Below, one piece after another: positions 10,301 to 17,092 of a stretch of DNA of 64,000 nt; positions within the stretch are counted from its first letter, which is position 1; each line of letters opens with the position of its first letter. The notes beneath the pieces were generated by a model, which saw only the letters and a program-made list of their open reading frames with translations, had not been told where the DNA came from and ran no database searches. Source of the DNA: Polynucleobacter sphagniphilus (GTDB lineage Bacteria; Pseudomonadota; Gammaproteobacteria; Burkholderiales; Burkholderiaceae); NCBI RefSeq assembly GCF_001953355.1, contig NZ_MPIY01000001.1, forward strand, positions 339,848-403,847, in the 5' to 3' direction. A program made the translations under genes and the position numbers.

Positions 10301-10974
10301 CCTGGAAAATTGCTCAAGCAGAAAAAACAGTAGCAGCAGATACAAATAGACTAGCCAGCGTGGATGATTTTGTGATTCATTGGAGGCCTGCTATCGAGAG
10401 TCACGAGCAATTGCTCAAAGATATTGAGGGTGGTGTGACGGCCCAGGTATGTGTCGATGATGATCGGGTCAAAGAGTCTGACCCTGAGATCTTGGAAGAG
10501 GGTGTGTACTTTCATAAATTACTGGAGTTCTTGGTGCCGCATTCCGGTAGTACGCAGCAAGACATTGCTATGCCAAGTGAACAAGAAGTGATGAGCTGGT
10601 TAGGGGTTGATCAAAGCATTGCTCAAAAAGTCTTAAAGCGCGCACAGACGGTGCTGGATTCTGTAGAGCTGACAACTTATCTCAGGTCGGGTCCATGGAT
10701 ACAGGCCTGGAATGAGCTGGATATTGCCGATGAAAAGGGCAGAAACTTCCGCATAGATCGCTTGGTTGAGTTCGATACATGTTTAGCGATTCTTGACTAC
10801 AAGTTAACCATTCCAGATATCGATACCGAGAGCTACAGCAAATATCAGGCGCAGCTTGCAAACTACCAAAAAGAGTTGGCACGCATTCGGCCAGATAAGC
10901 CCAATAAGGCCTTTTTGATATCAGCTGAGGGCAAAATCAAGCAAATCGGCCAGACCCTTGAAATACCCCATTAA
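7372..10974 (+). CDS. addA: AddA-like UvrD/REP helicase-nuclease
   Basis: A 1200-residue superfamily 1 DNA helicase with a nuclease tail. Visible motifs: Walker A ACAGSGKTWLL (about 35-45), motif Ia LTFTRKAAQEM, Walker B ILVDEFQDTNP (about 420), motif III GDPKQSIYRFRRAD, RLMTIHGAKGLE (motif V) and YVAMTRARQGL (motif VI). The C-terminus carries a PD-(D/E)XK nuclease with RIDRLVEF followed by AILDYKLT. Together with the AddB-like subunit it should unwind and degrade DNA ends to start recombinational repair. The start is taken as GTG 7372, overlapping the stop of addB, because AAGGGGGG precedes it at ideal spacing; a TTG at 7354 in the same frame is the alternative. No recBCD gene is present in the window. 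Confidence 0.9.
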   Translation: MNPELNTLAANDAVPKLPYSAALACDPQRSVIVSACAGSGKTWLLVARMIRLLLDGVKPQEILALTFTRKAAQEMRDRLYGLLEQFSKDDDVQLHKELIDRGVDPTQVAVYLPKARVLYEQVLANPQPIVIDTFHGWFGRLLGSAPVSLGIQPGFRLREDAKRLQEECLSDWWGNLTEELKVHYDVLLKHLGAHETQKFLMGKGSLFKQRGAWTFFAKECKEQGSTPIERFKKTLFRLNAPNPLLALWDAPNALKNLEFLALCLQNSSTNDQKLLPYLLPALVCKKRGGSVMEVAGIFQYTFLTKDPKYRESNDKILGDLKTYLTNEGMAHRIEEHISFKQAWGHAFEEYLQWQAEQDIFAINQAWFALTESMMAFAEAQKENMRVRDFDDLEIGVSTLMADSTNAAYLQARLDARYKQILVDEFQDTNPLQWQILRSWLAGYSEGDDKPKVFIVGDPKQSIYRFRRADPRLFASAKHYLHWEWDAVYIEQDKTRRNAQDINEAVNRIFKSELLPEKYPYSRQETLWTAGDEGRPHEDYAKVGEAYILPLVAYEQPSDEQRSGSAFDDPIIDPGKTVADVQRMHEGKMIGRLINHLLATRQVADKDGGKDIWRKARPSDFLLLVKRRSYLSQYEKALQDAGLAYDSSRLGGLLNTLEVDDLIALLTVFISPRHDLPLAQVLRSPIFGFTEQQMQKLAIAMTTERYRTWWDALQDSADEKIQKAARFLLHWQVLSERLPVHDLLDRIYQEGDVRIRYAAICHERSRAQVLANLDAFLGLALNQDGGQYPSLSRFINEINLKRRGDDDETPDEGDVDTTSEDNLVELDEDSELSIEEQNQRVRLMTIHGAKGLEAPFVIVLDSNNTDTYVDHSGVLMEWAPEEASPSHLSLFTNKTLTSPRTEINDEEKRIGENENWNLLYVAMTRARQGLWISGDAQKPSKKNPDGLDPSSWYGKALKAELPLYKLPNDMPVEEGLQTWKIAQAEKTVAADTNRLASVDDFVIHWRPAIESHEQLLKDIEGGVTAQVCVDDDRVKESDPEILEEGVYFHKLLEFLVPHSGSTQQDIAMPSEQEVMSWLGVDQSIAQKVLKRAQTVLDSVELTTYLRSGPWIQAWNELDIADEKGRNFRIDRLVEFDTCLAILDYKLTIPDIDTESYSKYQAQLANYQKELARIRPDKPNKAFLISAEGKIKQIGQTLEIPH

Positions 10975-11056
10975 GTCCCCCTATAGTCGGTATTGGATTG
11001 AATTCCAAGATCCCTCAAAGTGGGGATAATCAGAAATCACCCCTAAAGGAGTTGCA

Positions 11057-11860
11057 ATGAAGACGTATGGTTTAACTAAATCAGTAGTCAATCTATTTAT
11101 TGCGAGCGTATTGCTGTGTAGTGGTTTAGCAATGGCAGAGCCCACCTTGCCAGAGGTTTACCAAACCATTGAATCAGGGCAGTTGGCTAAAGCCGATGCC
11201 ATGATGAAGGAGGTTTTGCAAAATCATCCCAATAGCGCTAAAGCCAATTACATTGCTTCTGAGCTTTACCTGAAGGAAGGTAAGTTAGATGAAGCAAGAA
11301 GTGCATTTGCCCGCGCTGAAAATATCGCGCCTGGACTGCCATTTGCGCAGCCTGAGTCAGTCCAGAGATTAAAAGCCCAGCTTACTACTCATAGCGCTTC
11401 TGTGCCAATGCAAACAGGTGCAAGTTCTATTTTTGGCAATCCGATCTTTTGGATTTTGATTGCCGTCTTGGTGGGCGGCGTTTTCTTTTTCTTGCGCAAA
11501 CGCCCTCAGCCCGTTCAGGTCTATAACGCCCCGAGTGCTGGTGCACCAGGCGCATATCCTGGAGCAGGCTATCCCAATGGTCCATACCCTGGTAATCCAG
11601 GAATGGGTGGGAGTGGTTTGATGGGTAGCTTAGCAACCGGCGCCGCATTAGGTGCTGGTATGGTTGCCGGCGAAGCCTTGGCCAGCCACCTCATGGGTGG
11701 ACACCCCAATGCTGGAAATGTGAACTCCGACTTTAATCAGGTAGGTGGTCAAATGCCTGATCAAGCTAACTTCGGTGTCAACGATGCCAGTTCCTGGGAT
11801 GATGGCGGTGCTAGCTCCTGGGACGACAGCGGCGGCGGCGACTTTATGAGTGATGTGTAA
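11057..11860 (+). CDS. Secreted or membrane-anchored TPR protein with Gly-rich tail
   Basis: A 267-residue protein that is not assigned a function. Residues 1-27 form a signal peptide ending AMA. Residues 30-105 contain two tetratricopeptide-like repeats (for example ANYIASELYLKEGKLDEARS). A membrane segment follows at about 128-146 (IFWILIAVLVGGVFFFLRKR), then a Gly/Pro/Tyr-rich stretch and an acidic tail with a repeated SSWDDGG unit. The hydrophobic and Gly-rich region resembles the tail of Tim44/YaaH-like membrane proteins in composition only. TPRs point to protein-protein interaction at the envelope. A good ribosome-binding site (AAAGGAG) precedes the ATG. It stands alone between addA and the DUF1993 gene, 82 bases after addA. 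Confidence 0.7.
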   Translation: MKTYGLTKSVVNLFIASVLLCSGLAMAEPTLPEVYQTIESGQLAKADAMMKEVLQNHPNSAKANYIASELYLKEGKLDEARSAFARAENIAPGLPFAQPESVQRLKAQLTTHSASVPMQTGASSIFGNPIFWILIAVLVGGVFFFLRKRPQPVQVYNAPSAGAPGAYPGAGYPNGPYPGNPGMGGSGLMGSLATGAALGAGMVAGEALASHLMGGHPNAGNVNSDFNQVGGQMPDQANFGVNDASSWDDGGASSWDDSGGGDFMSDV

Positions 11861-11948
11861 TCACTTCACTGCCATGAAGCCAATCAATCAACCTAATTCA
11901 ATTAACTCAAAGTAACCCAACCAACAGCAACTCAACAGAAAGCAATCC

Positions 11949-12452
11949 ATGTCATTAACCATGTATCAAGCATCAGCACCGCAAATTAAAAAGATGTTAC
12001 TCAACCTTTCCGCGCTTCTTAAAAAGGGCGAGGCTTTTGCTGCTAGCAAAAACATCAATGAGAGCGTATTGGTGGATGGACGTTTATTCCCTGATATGTT
12101 CCCCTTGAGTAAGCAGGTGCAAATTGCCTGCGATCAAGCTAAAGGCGGTATGGCCCGTTTAGCCGGTCTTGAGCCACCGAAGTTTGACGACAATGAAACG
12201 ACCTTGGCGCAATTGCAAGAGCGTATTGCTCAAACGGTGACATTTTTAGATACGATCAAGCCAGAGCAGATTGATGGTTCAGAAGCCAAAGAGATTAAGT
12301 TCTCCATTAAAGAGTGGAACTTCGAGTTTGTAGGTCAGCAGTATCTATTGACTTGGGTTATTCCGAACTTCTATTTCCATGTCACGACGGCTTACAACAT
12401 CTTGCGTCACAACGGCGTTGAAATTGGTAAGTCAGATTTCTTAGGGGCTTAA
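11949..12452 (+). CDS. DUF1993 family protein
   Basis: A 167-residue cytoplasmic protein matching the DUF1993 family by its length and pattern: start MYQASAPQIKKMLLNLSALL, internal FPLSKQVQIACDQAKGG, and C-terminal YHVTTAYNILRHNGVEIGK-like segment (here FHVTTAYNILRHNGVEIGKS). The fold of the family is a DinB-like four-helix bundle; no biochemical role is established. The 88-base upstream region is A/C-rich, almost free of G, and has no clear Shine-Dalgarno sequence, which is unusual for the window. The transcript probably extends to the terminator at 12578. Confidence 0.85.
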   Translation: MSLTMYQASAPQIKKMLLNLSALLKKGEAFAASKNINESVLVDGRLFPDMFPLSKQVQIACDQAKGGMARLAGLEPPKFDDNETTLAQLQERIAQTVTFLDTIKPEQIDGSEAKEIKFSIKEWNFEFVGQQYLLTWVIPNFYFHVTTAYNILRHNGVEIGKSDFLGA

Positions 12453-12461
12453 AATAAAGTC

Positions 12462-12578
12462 ATGGAACGTTTCACTGAACTAATCGATACGATGAGCCCC
12501 TGGTTTTACCGGGCTACTATCTATTTATCGGATAGCTTCTTAGATGATCCCGCTATTTTGGCGTTTGCCTTTTGCTAA
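12462..12578 (+). CDS. Possible 38-residue small protein
   Basis: An ATG 9 bases after the DUF1993 stop opens a frame of 38 codons (starting MERFTELIDTMSPWFYRATI, ending AILAFAFC) that closes exactly at the foot of the downstream terminator. The composition is aromatic and acidic and does not match any family I recognise. There is no good ribosome-binding site, so translation would depend on coupling to the DUF1993 gene. The tight fit between stop codon and terminator stem is the main support. It could equally be chance coding in a short 3' UTR. Confidence 0.35.
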   Translation: MERFTELIDTMSPWFYRATIYLSDSFLDDPAILAFAFC

Positions 12579-12602
12579 AAACCACCTCCGGGTGGTTTTT
12601 TC
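12578..12602 (+). terminator. Strong intrinsic terminator
   Basis: A perfect 9-bp stem AAAACCACC (12578-12586) pairs with GGTGGTTTT (12591-12599) around a stable TCCG tetraloop and runs into TTTTTT. It ends the DUF1993 transcript. The A-rich left arm means it could also work leftward. Confidence 0.9.
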
Positions 12603-12730
12603 TTGGGTCTAGTGGTATTTCTCTATAAAAAGGCTTGCCAATTGGGAGTAGATTGAATCAGTCTTACTCCTCTCGCATTTCAAGATTGCACAATGCGATT
12701 TAGCGCCTTAATTAATCGAAGGGAAGCTTC

Positions 12731-13288
12731 ATGAAATCCAAGCCATTGAATCTCAATGCGACAGCTCAGCAAACTAGGGTGCTTGAAGCATCTAAAGCAA
12801 TGGGCGCGGTAGCAGCCAGTAAGGCCAAAGAGATTATGAAACTCAATTCGCAAGCTGCTCAAAAAATGACGGCGCTCATTCAAGAGAAGGTCACTGAGTT
12901 ACTGCAGACCTCTAATCCCAAATCGGTATTCGATATGGTGCACGCGCAAATCTTGCAAGATGCTGCGAAAGAGGTGGTGGAGTATCAAACCGCTGTACTG
13001 AAGACCTTGGGCACTGGCAATCAAGAGTTGGTGCAAATTGCCCAAACCATGGTTGAGCAATCCAAAGAAGATCTCATCCACTTTGTCAATGAGGCTACCG
13101 AGAATGCCCCGATTGATGCGGCAGGTTTTAACTCCGCCTTTCAGGATCCCTTTAAGGCAGCCCTGCAAAACTTTGAATTGATGCGGGCCGCCATGGCAGA
13201 CTCTTTTGGCTCTTTTGAGAAGAATGTGGAGAATATGACCGCACTGGCCAAGGCTCCTGCCCAGAAGCGGACAGCCAAAAAGGCCTAA
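12731..13288 (+). CDS. phaP: Phasin family protein
   Basis: A 185-residue, mostly helical amphipathic protein of the phasin family, which coats polyhydroxyalkanoate granules in the cytoplasm. The pattern is typical of beta-proteobacterial phasins: Ala/Lys-rich helices without cysteine, a central DMVHAQILQDAAKEVVEYQT segment, and a basic tail PAQKRTAKKA. The ATG at 12731 follows GAAGGGAAGC. No PHA synthase or depolymerase gene is in the window, so storage-granule function is inferred from the family alone. Expression appears monocistronic, with a terminator upstream and the SOS promoter of umuD downstream. Confidence 0.8.
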   Translation: MKSKPLNLNATAQQTRVLEASKAMGAVAASKAKEIMKLNSQAAQKMTALIQEKVTELLQTSNPKSVFDMVHAQILQDAAKEVVEYQTAVLKTLGTGNQELVQIAQTMVEQSKEDLIHFVNEATENAPIDAAGFNSAFQDPFKAALQNFELMRAAMADSFGSFEKNVENMTALAKAPAQKRTAKKA

Positions 13289-13333
13289 AAACCACACTCC
13301 AGGGGCTTTAAAGGAGGGGTAATGCAATAGTGC

Positions 13334-13363
13334 TTGATATACTGTATGGATATACAGTATATT
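13334..13363 (+). promoter_or_regulatory. umuDC promoter with embedded LexA (SOS) box
   Basis: A near-consensus sigma-70 promoter: -35 TTGATA (13334-13339), 18-base spacer, -10 TATATT (13358-13363). The spacer contains CTGTATGGATATACAG (13342-13357), a perfect CTGT-N8-ACAG LexA box inside a longer palindrome ATACTGTA...TACAGTAT. LexA bound here would block RNA polymerase directly, so umuDC should be induced by DNA damage. Predicted transcription start (about 13370) falls at the umuD ATG. Confidence 0.9.
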
Positions 13364-13370
13364 GGCACTT

Positions 13371-13868
13371 ATGGTACTTATTCCCTCAAATATCACCGCT
13401 CCAGAAAGCACTCTAAGCCAGGCTCCACAAGCCTTAGGGGCGCATTTTGATGCTTTTGAGCTCAAGTTACTTAGTCACCGTATTTCCGCTGGATTTCCGA
13501 GTCCAGCTGCTGATTATGCAGAAGAGGGTCTGGATCTCAACCGCTACCTTGTAGAAAACAAACCAGCCACCTTTATGTTTACCGTGAAGGGTGATTCGAT
13601 GATGGGCGCTGGCATTTGTGACGGCGATAAGGTGGTGGTCGATAAGGCCCTCAAGCCAAAACATAAAGACATCGTTGTTGCCGTAGTTGACGATGAGTAC
13701 ACCATTAAGCGTCTGTATCAGTTGCGCGGCCGCATTGAACTTCAACCAGAAAACCCAAACTACCAACCCATCACTTTTAACGAAGGTAGCCAGTTACAAA
13801 TCTGGGGTGTAGTTGTGGGGGTGGTGCGCAAATACAGTCACGCCAGTAGCCGAGGGAGTCATCAATGA
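13371..13868 (+). CDS. umuD: UmuD-type SOS mutagenesis protein
   Basis: A 165-residue LexA/UmuD superfamily protein. RecA-stimulated self-cleavage would occur at the Ala-Gly pair in [13 protein letters not shown] (about residues 39-40), where E. coli UmuD has Cys-Gly. The catalytic serine is in [11 protein letters not shown] and the lysine in [11 protein letters not shown]. The processed form joins UmuC as translesion polymerase V. The N-terminal arm is about 15 residues longer than in E. coli UmuD. The ATG at 13371 is preferred over a TTG at 13362, which falls inside the -10 element. No Shine-Dalgarno sequence precedes it and transcription should begin at about the same base. umuC overlaps its stop by ATGA. 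Confidence 0.95.
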   Translation: MVLIPSNITAPESTLSQAPQALGAHFDAFELKLLSHRISAGFPSPAADYAEEGLDLNRYLVENKPATFMFTVKGDSMMGAGICDGDKVVVDKALKPKHKDIVVAVVDDEYTIKRLYQLRGRIELQPENPNYQPITFNEGSQLQIWGVVVGVVRKYSHASSRGSHQ

Positions 13869-15178
13869 ACTCCACCCCAATCATGCCCAACAAAACTGAG
13901 CAGCTCTTTGCGTTGGTGGATGTCAATAATTTCTATGTCTCCTGTGAGCGGGTCTTTGCTCCCAAGTTAGAAGCCGTGCCGATGGTCGTGCTCTCCAATA
14001 ATGATGGCTGCGCAGTAGCGCGCAGTGCTGAGGTAAAAGCGCTTGGTGTGAAGATGGGTACCCCTTGGTTTCAGATGCAAGAGTTGGCGAAGAAGCATGG
14101 TATTCAGGCTTGTTCGTCTAACTACACCCTCTATGGCGATATGAGCGAGCGCGTGGTTCAGGTGCTACGCAAGTTCACACCGAACCTAGAGGTTTACAGT
14201 ATTGATGAAAGCTTTCTGCGGATAGAGACGGTACTTAAGCAGTACGCCAGCCCAGGTGATCTAGGTAGCAAGATCAAACAAACCGTCAAAGACACCACAG
14301 GTCTGCCTGTTTGCGTGGGCATTGGCGCGAGCAAAACCTTGGCCAAGTTGGCTAATCATCTGGCTAAGAAGCATGCTCAATTTGCTGGTGTGTGTGATGT
14401 TGAAGCCATGCCCAAGGAGGTGCTTTATCAATGGATGACTGAGACTGCAGTGAGTGAAGTCTGGGGCATTGGCAAACAAATGACCAAGAAGCTCAAGGCA
14501 TTGCAGATCAATACTGTGTTTGATCTTCTGCAGGCCTCCCCACAATTAATGCGTCAACAGTTTGGCGTGGTAATTGAGCGTATTTGCTATGAGTTGCGTG
14601 GCGTCTCTTGCTTGGAGTTGGAGGAGGTTGCCCCCGCTAAACAGCAAATCGTTTCATCACGCAGCTTTGGCAGGCCAGTTACCGCCCTAGAGGAGCTGAT
14701 TGAATCTGTCGCAATGCATGCCGCCAGAGGTGCTGAAAAATTACGCGCTCAGAACTCAGTAACGGGCGCGCTGGTGGTATTTATTCAGACCAATCCATTT
14801 AAGCAGAACGAAGAGCAATATCACCGCAGTGTTTCAGTACCGCTGAGCGATCCAAGTGATAACACCTTAATGCTCACGAACGCCGCTATTGCGGGCTTAA
14901 AGCAAATCTATAAAAGCGGCTTTCGTTACAAGAAGGCGGGCGTGATGTTCACGCTATTGGCTGATAAACCTACTGTGCAGCAATCATTATTTGAGGATAT
15001 GGAAGTGAAAGGCAAGTCTGCTGGATTAATGAAAGCCATGGACTCGATTAACACTCGGTTTGGTAAGTCTGTGATTCGTTCTGCAGCCGCCGGCACTAAA
15101 CAAGACTGGCAAATGCGCTCAGGCAACCGATCACCCAATTACACCACCCGGTGGGATGAATTACCCGTAGTCCAGTAA
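13865..15178 (+). CDS. umuC: DNA polymerase V catalytic subunit
   Basis: A 437-residue Y-family DNA polymerase. The N-terminal catalytic domain shows [17 protein letters not shown] and [12 protein letters not shown], providing the acidic metal ligands; the fingers carry [15 protein letters not shown] helix-hairpin-helix segment ([16 protein letters not shown]) and the little-finger domain follow, then the UmuC C-terminal tail. The length is close to E. coli UmuC (422). It extends primers across lesions at the cost of accuracy. The ATGA overlap with umuD makes translation coupled and expression SOS-dependent through the LexA box at 13342. Confidence 0.96.
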   Translation: MNSTPIMPNKTEQLFALVDVNNFYVSCERVFAPKLEAVPMVVLSNNDGCAVARSAEVKALGVKMGTPWFQMQELAKKHGIQACSSNYTLYGDMSERVVQVLRKFTPNLEVYSIDESFLRIETVLKQYASPGDLGSKIKQTVKDTTGLPVCVGIGASKTLAKLANHLAKKHAQFAGVCDVEAMPKEVLYQWMTETAVSEVWGIGKQMTKKLKALQINTVFDLLQASPQLMRQQFGVVIERICYELRGVSCLELEEVAPAKQQIVSSRSFGRPVTALEELIESVAMHAARGAEKLRAQNSVTGALVVFIQTNPFKQNEEQYHRSVSVPLSDPSDNTLMLTNAAIAGLKQIYKSGFRYKKAGVMFTLLADKPTVQQSLFEDMEVKGKSAGLMKAMDSINTRFGKSVIRSAAAGTKQDWQMRSGNRSPNYTTRWDELPVVQ

Positions 15179-15226
15179 TCAATTAAATAGATAAACGTAG
15201 TAACCCAAATTAACTAGGAGAGAAAA

Positions 15227-15358
15227 ATGACTTTACTCAATAACTTCAACGGCATTTCACTCGTACTCATCATGATTTTTTCATATTGCGTAGTTTTAAA
15301 AAATACGAGTCGTGGTGAGCGCTCAAAGACATCCTTCTTTGGCAAAAATTACCAATAA
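15227..15358 (+). CDS. Small 43-residue membrane protein
   Basis: An ATG at 15227 preceded by AGGAGAG opens a 43-codon frame, MTLLNNFNGISLVLIMIFSY and onward, ending FFGKNYQ. Residues 9-24 form a hydrophobic segment long enough for one membrane crossing; the C-terminal half is basic (NTSRGERSKTS). The excellent ribosome-binding site, membrane helix and positive cytoplasmic tail make it a credible small protein of unknown role. It lies 48 bases after umuC and may be co-transcribed with the SOS operon. Confidence 0.55.
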   Translation: MTLLNNFNGISLVLIMIFSYCVVLKNTSRGERSKTSFFGKNYQ

Positions 15359-15406
15359 GAAAAATGCATTCAAGAATTGCAGTAGCAATAGCAGTGCGCC
15401 TAGATG

Positions 15407-15438
15407 GGGGATAAGGAAATCACGGATTCCTTATTCCC
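15407..15438. terminator. Hairpin between convergent transcripts
   Basis: A 12-bp stem with one G-U wobble: GGGGATAAGGAA (15407-15418) against TTCCTTATTCCC (15427-15438), 8-base loop. No T-run follows on either strand. Its position between the convergent small protein and exoX-like genes suggests a transcription barrier or an RNA-stabilising hairpin. Confidence 0.45.
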
Positions 15439-15449
15439 TAGTACAGGCT

Positions 15450-16109
15450 TTATTTAGCTTCGAGTGCTTTGCGTAAATGTGGCGAGACGTTGTCTTGCCG
15501 CAGCATCCACTGCTTGTAGTCAGTCGGCACTTGGCTGATAAGCTCACCCTTGTGCTTGCCAAATGGCATCACCGTCGGAATGCGTGCTTTCTCGGACATT
15601 TCCCAAAAGGCTTCCAGAGAAGTGGGGTGTAATTTATCAATAATTTGCGCAACAATCTTCGAGCAGATCCAGACATCGGCTAAGGCGCTATGGGCATTGC
15701 GTAATTGTTCTCTGGCGCTACTGCGTTCAAAGTGATAGAGCAGGGCGCTTTGCGTGTGGCTATCAAGCTCAGGCCATAGGCTACGTGCCAAGGCAAGCGT
15801 ACAAATCCGTTTGACCTCGGGGCTGCCAATGGCGACCCAATCAAAATCAATGTTGTGACCAATCAGGTACTTGGTGCCAGCCGGCAGTCTAAAAGAGCTG
15901 CTCGATGGGCAATTGACTAATTCTTCATCCATGATGTGATGCGTAGCTAGAGCACCAAGACTAATTGGCTTGCCTGGGTTGTAACGCTGTACCCAGGGGT
16001 TGCCCACTTCAAATGGAGTAAGCGAGATCACATCGAGAGATGCTGCCTCAATAATGACTGCATCGTTCTTATCGGTGGCTTCAACATCAAAAATAATGGC
16101 TTGGGGCAT
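15450..16109 (-). CDS. ExoX-like 3'-5' exonuclease with DUF3820 domain
   Basis: A 219-residue protein with two parts. Residues 1-165 are a DEDDh exonuclease: IFDVEATD supplies the first D and E, GHNIDFDWV the second D, and RNAHSALADVW the H and last D. Residues 175-215 (PFGKHKGELISQVPTDYKQW) match the small DUF3820 domain found after exonucleases of the ExoX group. It should trim single-stranded or mismatched DNA or RNA ends. It is one of three DEDD exonucleases in the window (with those at 27278 and 32563). It stands alone, with its start near the higBA 3' end. Confidence 0.85.
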   Translation of the reverse strand: MPQAIIFDVEATDKNDAVIIEAASLDVISLTPFEVGNPWVQRYNPGKPISLGALATHHIMDEELVNCPSSSSFRLPAGTKYLIGHNIDFDWVAIGSPEVKRICTLALARSLWPELDSHTQSALLYHFERSSAREQLRNAHSALADVWICSKIVAQIIDKLHPTSLEAFWEMSEKARIPTVMPFGKHKGELISQVPTDYKQWMLRQDNVSPHLRKALEAK

Positions 16110-16194
16110 AAGTACTCGGTTTGGTAATTTAAAGGCTATTGTGCCTTGATTAACCGGCTTATGCGACTTGAATGAGACAGAGGATCATGAGATC

Positions 16195-16482
16195 TCAGGC
16201 CGCCTTTAATTCAAATTTAATCGTTTTCCCAAGCGCTGTAGCTGCGCGAGCCAATGTAATGAGGGTTAGGCTGGTATCACTCTCATCGAGTAGGCGGTTT
16301 AAGGCTGCTCTACTGGTATGCATTTTCTTGGCCATGAGTGTTTTTGTGAGTTTTTGTTTCTGCATCTCTTGTTCAATTTGCCATGTAATAACCCGTTTGA
16401 CGGCTACCGCAGTGGAGCGTTCAAGAATTGACTCTTCTTTTAAGAAGGAGTCAAAGTTGCTACCAATATGTTTTTTCTTCAT
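16195..16482 (-). CDS. higA: HigA-type antitoxin, XRE helix-turn-helix
   Basis: A 95-residue antitoxin. A helix-turn-helix occupies about residues 38-90: LTKTLMAKKMHTSRAALNRL is the two-helix DNA-reading unit, followed by the XRE-typical LITLARAATALGKTIKFEL. It should bind the toxin encoded just upstream and repress the shared promoter. The start at 16482 follows GGAGACACTC and overlaps the toxin stop by ATGA, so the two are made in a coupled way. Toxin-first order is the HigBA arrangement. Confidence 0.85.
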   Translation of the reverse strand: MKKKHIGSNFDSFLKEESILERSTAVAVKRVITWQIEQEMQKQKLTKTLMAKKMHTSRAALNRLLDESDTSLTLITLARAATALGKTIKFELKAA

Positions 16483-16826
16483 GAGTGTCTCCTTAACAAC
16501 TTAACCCTATTTTTTGCTAAATCCATATCCGACTGAGAGATCTTCTGCTGCTTCTTGATAAATCCGTGAACGAGAACGATGGATTTGCCATCAATAACAA
16601 ATAACACCCTTGCAATTGCACTTCTTAAGTTGCATCTCACCTCCCAGATATCACTTTCAAGGTGTTTAATCAGAGGCATGCCTAAGGGCCAGCCAAATTG
16701 GACGGTTTTAATGTCCTCACCAATACGCTTTTTATCTTCTAGGTTCAATGATTGAAGCCACTGTCGGACCGGCTCATTCCCAGCTTCTGTTTTATAAAAG
16801 TAAACCTCAAGGATTGGATTTTTCAT
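16479..16826 (-). CDS. higB: HigB/RelE-superfamily toxin (phage Gp49-like)
   Basis: A 115-residue toxin of the HigB/Gp49-like branch of the RelE/ParE superfamily, predicted to cleave mRNA on the ribosome. Motifs: VRQWLQSLNLEDKKRIGEDI at the N-terminus, LIKHLESDIWEVRCNL in the middle and RVLFVIDGKSIVLVHGFIKK at the C-terminus, all typical. The ATG at 16826 is preceded by a palindromic region (16869-16883) likely to be the operator. The pair sits between exoX and ffs, an otherwise housekeeping region, which suggests acquisition. Confidence 0.88.
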   Translation of the reverse strand: MKNPILEVYFYKTEAGNEPVRQWLQSLNLEDKKRIGEDIKTVQFGWPLGMPLIKHLESDIWEVRCNLRSAIARVLFVIDGKSIVLVHGFIKKQQKISQSDMDLAKNRVKLLRRHS

Positions 16827-16868
16827 CCAATGATCGCATCAATAATGGTACGTATATTACATCAGATA

Positions 16869-16883
16869 TTACTTAATAAGTAA
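16869..16883 (-). promoter_or_regulatory. Palindromic operator candidate for higBA
   Basis: A perfect 15-base palindrome, TTACTTAATAAGTAA, 43 bases upstream of higB. Read leftward it overlaps a plausible -35 region with TAATAT as -10 about 18 bases on. HigA-type antitoxins repress their own operons at such palindromes; the assignment here is by position. Confidence 0.5.
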
Positions 16884-16970
16884 CAAGAAAGGGGCGCTTT
16901 TGCATCAGTCAGAAGCTTTAAAAGCTGGTAGGTGATGAACGGATGTAATGATTATTGAGATAGGGTAGGG

Positions 16971-17070
16971 TGGATGAGCCAAACCCCCGGCACTGGCAGA
17001 AATTGGGTTTGGCTGCTTCGTTCCCGACCTGACCAGGTTATCCAACCCACCATGCGGGGAGGCCCATCCA
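16971..17070 (-). ncRNA. ffs: 4.5S signal recognition particle RNA
   Basis: Read leftward, the centre contains CCTGGTCAGGTCGGGAACGA then AGCAGCC, the highly conserved SRP RNA apical region that binds Ffh. The ends GGATGGGCC (17069-17061) and GGCTCATCC (16980-16972) pair with one G-U wobble, closing a hairpin of about 100 nucleotides, the size of bacterial 4.5S RNA. It guides co-translational targeting of membrane proteins. It is divergent from dnaX; TAGAAT/TAAAAT near 17072-17082 is a likely -10. Confidence 0.93.
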
Positions 17071-17092
17071 ATTCTATTTTAGCCTTGTTAGA

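Noticed and set aside
12899..13465. A 188-codon leftward frame across phasin and umuD
   Set aside because: It is antisense to two well-supported genes and to the SOS promoter, has no recognisable family or ribosome-binding site.
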